DNA of 64,000 bases from Selaginella moellendorffii. Its lineage: Eukaryota; Streptophyta; Lycopodiopsida; Selaginellales; Selaginellaceae. The translations under genes and the position numbers were made by a program. The number at the start of each line of letters is the position of its first letter. Within the stretch, counting starts at the first letter, position 1. This document shows, piece by piece, positions 57,507-64,000 of the stretch. The notes under the pieces are model-generated. The model had not been told where the DNA came from. It did not search any database and worked only from the letters and a program-made list of their open reading frames with translations. Location: contig NW_003314265.1 of assembly GCF_000143415.4 (NCBI RefSeq), positions 3,592,443 through 3,656,442 of the forward strand, in the 5' to 3' direction.

Positions 57507-58672
57507 TCTCGATCAAACGCGATTAAAGTTGAACCAACGAAGTTTCCTGGTGTGTCAAAAGGTACCATACTCTTGTATTTTTCATTGGCAAAGCATACGT
57601 TTTCTACGCCATGTGGATCATGACTCTTTTTAACTTTGGATCCAGATTCAGTCGGATTTGCGCACTGAGGTATCAAAAGCCGCGCGACCTTTCTTTTTTT
57701 CTCTTTCTTTATTTTCCGCCCGTGATGCTTCAAATGTGGAGTGCTCCAAAAAATCAAAGGTCAAACCCATGGTGCTGCTTGTTTGATAAGATTGGCGATC
57801 GATGATGCGACGATAACAACAATCCATTTTGATTCTCAACTCTCGCCGCGCGAATGGCTCAAACTTGGATCTCAATAGATGCGTTACACGTGGAAGTGAT
57901 CCGGCCGGTCGTCCCCGGCGGCTGGGATGCGTCGTTTTTTATCCGCTTTCTATTTCGGTGGGGCAACGGCTGGATCACAGACACGTGTGTATCCACGTGG
58001 ACGGCATGAATCTGTCACTACGCTTGCTAGCGGCGTCAGTCAAGTGCCTGCGCGGCGCGCTGACGCCGGCAATCAGGCAGCCTGACACAAGCGGAATATT
58101 TCAGGTCTGTGTAGCTTTGGAATCCCATCCACGAACCTTGCGTCCGGGCCTAGCTCTTTGTACCGGACCTTATTGCCGAACCTTTCACTCATGCCTCAAT
58201 TATTTGCACCGAACCTTGCCGCAGCCGCCGCTCAAACACCGTATCTGCCCGCCTCCGAGCCTGAGCCGAACCTAGCTACCGCGCCGTTGTACCGCCCGGT
58301 TCACGGAGTGGACACAAGTTACCGCTTGGGTAATTGCGCGGTTAGACGCGTAGTTAGCTAGCGAGATTGGGGGCCTTCATATGAAAGGGGGCGGGGGAAG
58401 GCTTGCTCTCTCAGTGTGTTCTTGAGCTGGGGAATGATCGAAGCTAGGGGTGTTTTTTAATCCTCCGGAGGAGCTGCCTCTTGGCACTCCTATCTTTTTT
58501 CGCCGCTAGCTTTTGCCATTGGATCTTCCTTCCGCATCGGCGGCATTGCGCAATTCGAGGAATCTTTGCCCGTAATATCTCGTTCTTGCCATCGATCCGA
58601 TCGATCCATGCAAGGATTTCACGATAATCTTTGATCTTGATGCAGGAATCGCCAGAAATCTCAGCGGAGGAG
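57507..58672. promoter_or_regulatory. spacer with G-boxes upstream of PEPCK
   Basis: 3' UTR of the CCDC47-like gene, then promoter. CACGTG occurs at 57887-57892, 57982-57987 and 57994-57999. CCGAACCT-like elements recur at about 58175-58275. The last part may contain a leader intron ending with GATGCAG at about 58644. No gene seen. Confidence 0.45.
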
Positions 58673-61629
58673 ATGGCGTCGGCCGACAACAGCAGCGCCG
58701 ATTCGCTGGTGGCCACCAACGGGAATGGGATCCCGAATGGCCTGTCCAAGATCAAGACGCACAAGCACCGCGATGTTTGCACCGATGACAGCGTCCCGCC
58801 GATCAAGGTCCAGAGCCTGGACGAGCTCCACTCGCTCCAGAAGAAGAGATCGGCTCCGTCGACGCCGATTAAGGGGACGACGCCCAAGGGAGCCACCACT
58901 CCCAGAGGCGGCGCCATGTCTCCCTTTGGAGAGAGGCAGCAGATGGAATCCATCAGGTGATCGTTCGTTCCTTCCCATTTTTTATTCGTGGTGGTCATTT
59001 TCTTGGCTAATCCCTCTTTTTATTGTGTGTGTAGTGCTTCCTTGGCTTCTCTCACTCGGGAAAGAGGCCCTCAGGTCGTCCGTGGTGATCCCGAGAATAA
59101 AATCGAGAAGCCTGTCAGCTTGGTCCCTGTGAGGCCGAATATCAGTGACAGTGCCCTCAAGTTCACTCATGTGCTCTACAACCTTTCGCCAGCAGGTGAT
59201 AAGCACTGTTCCATTCGATTGTTTTTTTCTAGCTATTTGCTTTCTGTTGCTTCGATTCTATCTAGGACGTAGCTTAGCTTTAGTTCTTTTTTCCGTTCTT
59301 CGTGAACTTGGTAGCCACACGAGTTGTACGTGTTGGGTTTTGTTCCTGGTTTGGTTTGGTTGTTGTGGGTTGGCAGCTGATTGCATCCACCTTTGATTCT
59401 TTGCTCGCAAAGTTGTTGGTTTGTCATGTTTCTCTCGGCTGATGTTTAACGTGATCTTCATGTGTGTGGTGGCAGAGCTGTATGAGCAGGCTATCAAGTA
59501 TGAGAAGGGCTCGTACATTACGTCCACTGGTGCTCTGGCCACCCTGTCTGGAGCTAAGACTGGACGCTCTCCTAAAGACAAACGCGTTGTGCGAGAGGAG
59601 ACGTCCATGGACGACCTGTGGTGGGGAAAGTAAGCTTTCGAAACAAAGTTTTGCAAAAATCTAATCCTTGCCTTTCACAGAGGTTCTCCAAATATTGAAA
59701 TGGACGCGGAGACTTTCTTGATCAATCGCGAACGAGCTGTGGATTATCTCAACTCTCTGGAGAAGGTGACTTGTGCTAGTTTCTCAAGTCGTGGTGGGAT
59801 TTTGACGTGTTTGCGTTCGCAGGTGTTTGTCAATGACCAGTTTTTAAATTGGGATCCCGAAAACAAAATTAAAGTCCGAATCATATCAGCACGGGCGTAT
59901 CATTCCTTGTTTATGTACAACATGTACGTATCTAAACCCTTTCTCTGCCGTGTGTGTGTGTTACTGGGCCAGCTGCTTGCCTGTCTACCGGACTAGATTC
60001 TAGTGTAGAAGTGCTGAAAGTATGGGTGTCAGGTGTATTCGTCCGACTATTGAAGAGCTCGAGGACTTCGGTGCGCCCGACTTCACAATCTATAACGCTG
60101 GCCAGTTTCCCTGCAACCGGTATACACACTACATGACGTCGTCCACTAGTGTAGATATTAATCTTAAGAGGAGAGAGATGGTGATCCTGGGGACGCAATA
60201 CGCCGGAGAGATGAAGAAGGGTCTATTCAGTGTGATGCACTACCTTATGCCGAAAAGAGGAATTTTGTCGTTGCACTCCGGTTGCAATATGGGAAAGTCC
60301 GGGGATGTCGCGTTGTTTTTTGGATTATCAGGTATTGTATTGGGTCCTAGCTTAGTGGTAGGACGTGTCCTCCTTTTGCTTTTCTAATCGCTTCCTTGTA
60401 CTGTTCTTGTCAGGTACCGGAAAGACCACATTGTCGACGGACCACAACCGGTACTTAATCGGTGACGACGAGCACTGCTGGAGTGACAATGGTGTTTCAA
60501 ACATCGAAGGTGGTTGCTACGCAAAATGTGTGGACTTGTCACCGGAGAAAGAACCTGATATCTTCAACGCTATCAAGTTTGGCACTGGTAAGTTGATACT
60601 TTAATTATTCAGACTACGGGCTCAATGATCGGTTTTTGCAGTGCTGGAAAACGTTGTCTTTGACGAGCACTCTCGGGAAGTTGATTACGAAGACAAGGGT
60701 GTCACTGGTATGTGTTAAGAAGTTTTTCTTATGTGTTTCTTAATACTGTGCGATATTTCGTAGAAAACACTCGAGCCTCATATCCAATCGAGTACATCCC
60801 CAATGTCAAACTTCCTTGCGTCGCAGGCCATCCCAAGAACGTGATATTACTTGCGTGTGACGCGTTTGGGGTCCTCCCTCCTGTCAGCAAGCTCGACTTA
60901 CCGCAAACAATGTACCACTTCATCAGTGGATACACTGCTTTGGTAAGTCTACGTCAAGAGAAAGTATTGATTGTTACAAGTGCGTTGAATTCTTCCAGGT
61001 TGCCGGAACCGAAGATGGAATCAAGGAGCCACAGGCGACTTTCTCTGCCTGCTTCGGGGCGGCCTTTATTATGCTCCATCCCACTCGCTACGCAGCAATG
61101 TTGGCGGAGAAAATGAAAACTTATGGGGCCACGGCATGGCTTGTCAACACCGGCTGGACGGGTGGCAGGTACCTTGTCGCGCTTCTCTCGATGATGCAAA
61201 TAATCTCACACTGTCGTGGCATCTTGTTTGTTTTATCAGCTATGGTGTCGGGATGAGAATGAAGCTGGCCTACACTCGTAAGATCATCGATGCCATCCAC
61301 AATGGCTCGCTGCTGGAAGCAAACTACTCGGAGACTCCAATCTTTAAGCTTCACATTCCAGATCAAGTGGAAGGTGTCCCGTCCGAGTTCCTCCATCCAG
61401 AAAACATGGTAAGAGAAGCTCTTGTGTTTTTTTCCTCGCTTTCTCGTTTCTCGTTCTTTCCATACTCACGAGGCTTTCAATTATTTGGCAGTGGTGGGAC
61501 AAGAAGGCCTATTTCGAGACGCTGAATCGTCTGGCGGGCCTGTTCAAGAAGAACTTCGAGAACTTTACTGACCAGAACGTGGGGAACGCGGACCTGACCA
61601 AGGAAATCCTTGCAGCTGGGCCCGAGTAG
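58673..61629 (+). CDS. PCK1: phosphoenolpyruvate carboxykinase (ATP)
   Basis: About twelve short exons with GT-AG introns. ATG 58673 ([20 protein letters not shown]) is chosen because TTGATGCAG just before it looks like a splice acceptor; an in-frame ATG at 58640 is the alternative. The plant-specific N-terminal extension contains [20 protein letters not shown], the region phosphorylated in other plants, and [20 protein letters not shown]. The catalytic core follows: [54 protein letters not shown], the P-loop [34 protein letters not shown] and NTGWTGGSYGVG. The end is ILAAGPE. It converts oxaloacetate and ATP to PEP, CO2 and ADP in the cytosol, starting gluconeogenesis and serving CO2 recycling. 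All motifs I know are intact. Confidence 0.95.
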
Positions 61630-62040
61630 CCGCGGAGAAAGATTGGGCAGAAATTCCAGAGCTCCGATGGAGGTGATGGAGTGGAAGAAGTATCGAGGGT
61701 ATAGTTTTCTTTAGATTGTTTGTGTCTCTCCCAGGCTTCTCTTGTCATCAAGGTTACGTACACTCGGTGCTTCTTCGTTCCCTCTCTTGCCATAACTTTC
61801 TTCGTCCCCGAAAACTTTTTACTTTCTACCCTCCCTGTACATTTCTTCTCACCAACAACCGAGCTATTTAAACAAAGGATGATGACGAAATTAAAATATT
61901 TTATATTCACTAGTATATTCTCCTTTACGACTTTAAGGCGTCCTCGTTGCTCTTTCTAGGACGACTCGGGTATTCCTTCTGGCGCTCCAATTTGGCGGCC
62001 AAGGAAGAGGCTAGGCCAAGACTTCCACGCTCAAGCTAGC
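61630..62040. other. PEPCK 3' region
   Basis: No gene. Contains AT-rich sequence with likely polyadenylation signals (TTAAAATATTTTATATTC at about 61890). Confidence 0.4.
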
Positions 62041-62850
62041 AGGTCTGGAATTCCTGGTATGTAACGTGCTCTAGAATCGTTTCGATCGTCCAAACTTCTC
62101 GTGCAATACGAGGGATGCAGTCAAGCGTTGGCCTTTGGCAGCAACAAAACGCTCCGGTCATAGCGACGGGAAGAGACGGTCTCGCAAGTTGTGCTACGGC
62201 TCTGATGTGGCCGTTTCCAGCGTCATGATCGACATAAACGTCCGAGTTTTCGAGGGGACATACGCTCAAAACAGTGAAGCCAAGCTGGCCTTGGTTTAAT
62301 TCTTTAGGAGAGTTGTGTCAATCCAAGAGCCGTTCCACCTGTTATCTGGAAGCATGGGTGAAAGAGAAGTTTCGGACCACTTATGCGCTTCGATGCTACA
62401 AAGTTTTCCATGGTCCTCAAGGGATGCTTTACATATCCTGATCCTTATCAGGTCAGGGCAGACTGTGGAGTGGAGTGATAAAATTTGCAATGCCAACAGT
62501 TCCTCTTCCGAGCATGAAGTCTGGTCCACCATCCGAGCTCCCTCTTTGTTTGGCCCCTTTGCTTCCGCTTGTCCATAGAGGGACTCCTGGTCGATCTTCC
62601 GATTCTTCCACTGGACAAATCCCCTGATATTCACGTCACCATAGCACCTGAGAGACAGACATTTCTCACCTGAAAGCAAATCTGATTTCATTGGTCCATT
62701 TTCCACATCTTTAATACTCAGCTCTGCAGGAAGAGATCTAATGCTGTTTTGATAGTGTTCTGGTGCCCATTCTGAAGCATGAGACTGATGAATGCAAAAA
62801 TGCAAGTGTGTTGTGAGTTGCTGGGAACCTTGCTCCACTCCTCGATCCAA
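62041..62850 (-). pseudogene. unknown minus-strand ORF pair, possibly one broken gene
   Basis: A frame of 184 codons (62850-62296; MDRGVEQGSQQLTTHLHFCI) is followed directly, in another frame, by an open stretch that ends with TAG at 62041 (LENSDVYVDHDAGNGHIRAV; FCCCQRPTLDCIPRIAREVW). Composition is protein-like and the two abut near 62300, suggesting one gene with a frameshift or unseen intron. I recognise no family. It could also be chance open frames. Gene or pseudogene status is undecided. Confidence 0.25.
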
Positions 62851-64000
62851 AAGATCTTCATGCTTTAAGCTTCATACTCGATCTTCTTGTTCTTTCAGTG
62901 GATGGAAGTAGTGTGGGTGGAAGTTGGAGGACTCCTAACTTGACATAAGAAGAGACTACTTAATATATGAAAGACAACAAGAGAAAAAGCCTTTCTGCTT
63001 GGACTGCTGAATCTGTAAAATGGTCTCAGTCGCCTCATCACTGAATGGCCAATGTCTACCTTGATGGTGCTTGGTGTTGTTGTGGCTTATATAAACTGCC
63101 AAAACAAACTGGAGTTGCTAGCATTCAGAATACAAAACCACAAAGTGTACACCTAGTATCCCCTGAGGCCTTAAGGTGATCACTGCATCACTATCAAATT
63201 GCCTTGGTAACAATATTTGTCCAACTGTGCTTTTATATACATAATTAAGATTCGGATAATTGTTAATAAAACTAAACCCTTTAAATTATGTCTTAAAATA
63301 TTTAAAAATATAGTTTTTTCATAAAAACAAATTTTATTATAAAAGTTTAGGTTCTTAATCTTTGAACTACAAAAATTTTAACAAATGAAAATAAAAATTA
63401 TTTAAGGTATATAAAATCTTTTGATGATTGTTTTTGTTAGGAATCATTTAGTGTGTTGGATAAAATAATTCTAAAAAAATATTTATAATTTTAAATATAT
63501 TTTAACAATTATAATGGACTTTTAAATTTCACTTAGCAACAGTAAGTAACAAAATAAAACACAAATAACTTTATAACTCATTTATTTTAAAATATAATTA
63601 GTGTTGAGGCAACCTTGATGTAGCCAAAATTATAACTTTTTATAGAAATTTTTATAAGTAATTGTGTATGATATTTTGAGAGAGTCAAGGAGTCATTAAT
63701 AAAATTGAACCTTTTAAATTATATTCTAATATATTAACTTTTCCATGTATTACTTTTACTATAATATAGAAATATTTTTTTTTTCATAGTTTCTTCCATA
63801 TAAAAGTTTATGCTTTTAAATTTTAAACTATCATAATTTTTAAACTAGAAGAGTAAAAACTAACTTTTAAAAAGTTATTTTTAAACTATAAAAAATCTTT
63901 TATCTTCAAGCTGATTGAGCATATATAAAGAGAGTGTTAATTAAAAATTTATAATAAAAATTTTATCTTTATAAATATATTTAAATATTATAAAGGTTTT
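62851..64000. other. spacer passing into AT-rich repeat-like sequence
   Basis: No gene seen. From about 63230 the sequence becomes very AT-rich, like the compartment at 17.5-26.4 kb. TTATATAAACTGCC at about 63088 resembles a TATA box but has no gene attached. Confidence 0.4.

Noticed and set aside
57829-58275. 148-codon plus-strand frame before PEPCK
   Set aside because: No known motif; overlaps the G-box promoter region, so taken as chance.

Overview
The window looks like nuclear DNA of a land plant with motile sperm. It fits the lycophyte Selaginella moellendorffii or a close relative best. That identification is inferred from gene structure and content, not from a search. The signs are densely packed GC-rich genes with many very short introns (about 50-75 bp), two intronless PPR genes, plant-type families (HD-Zip I, RKD, SUVR3, plant PEP carboxykinase, DHHC and DCAF8 types) and a MORN3-like gene of the flagellate-sperm kind.

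Layout. Gene block A (1-13262) holds: a VPS13 lipid-transfer protein (5' part only, minus), an E2F-partner DP factor (+), a SUVR3-type SET-domain methyltransferase (+), a DHHC S-acyltransferase (-), a GNAT acetyltransferase (+), an HD-Zip I factor (+) and a DCAF8-like WD40 protein (-). From about 13263 to 26400 the sequence changes to an AT-rich repeat compartment. It holds a minus-strand Ty3/gypsy-order element with LTRs and an apparently missing reverse transcriptase, an assembly gap of 715 N next to a TA array, a 464-bp TRIM-like element with an exact 5-bp target-site duplication, and a badly decayed plus-strand gypsy pol relic.

Gene block B (26410-62000) holds: a C2-domain protein (-), an RBBP6/PQT3-like DWNN-RING ubiquitin ligase (+), an unknown Thr/Ser/Pro-rich protein with a repeated K[AC]T[SD]-type motif (+), a divergent cyclin (-), a Q-rich nuclear protein (+), a MORN3-like protein (-), two PLS-type PPR proteins (+) flanking a patatin-like lipase (-), a C2H2 zinc-finger factor (-), an RKD (RWP-RK) factor (-), a tRNA-Arg(TCT) (-), an SRPBCC protein with a broken tandem paralogue (-), a CCDC47 homologue (+) and PEP carboxykinase (+). 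The last kilobase is AT-rich again.

Genes are mostly independent nuclear units rather than an operon-like set. Several are arranged head-to-head with short shared promoters: DHHC/GNAT (about 113 bp), MORN3/PPR (about 190 bp), cyclin/Q-rich, VPS13/DP and C2/RBBP6. Themes that recur are cell-cycle control (DP, cyclin), ubiquitin ligase components (DCAF8, RBBP6) and candidate reproductive functions (RKD, MORN3, possibly the 33.3 kb gene). No clear novel multi-gene system was seen. The most notable structures are the TRIM-like element, the RT-less gypsy element, the decayed gypsy relic, the possible frameshift in the 33.3 kb gene and the SRPBCC duplication array.
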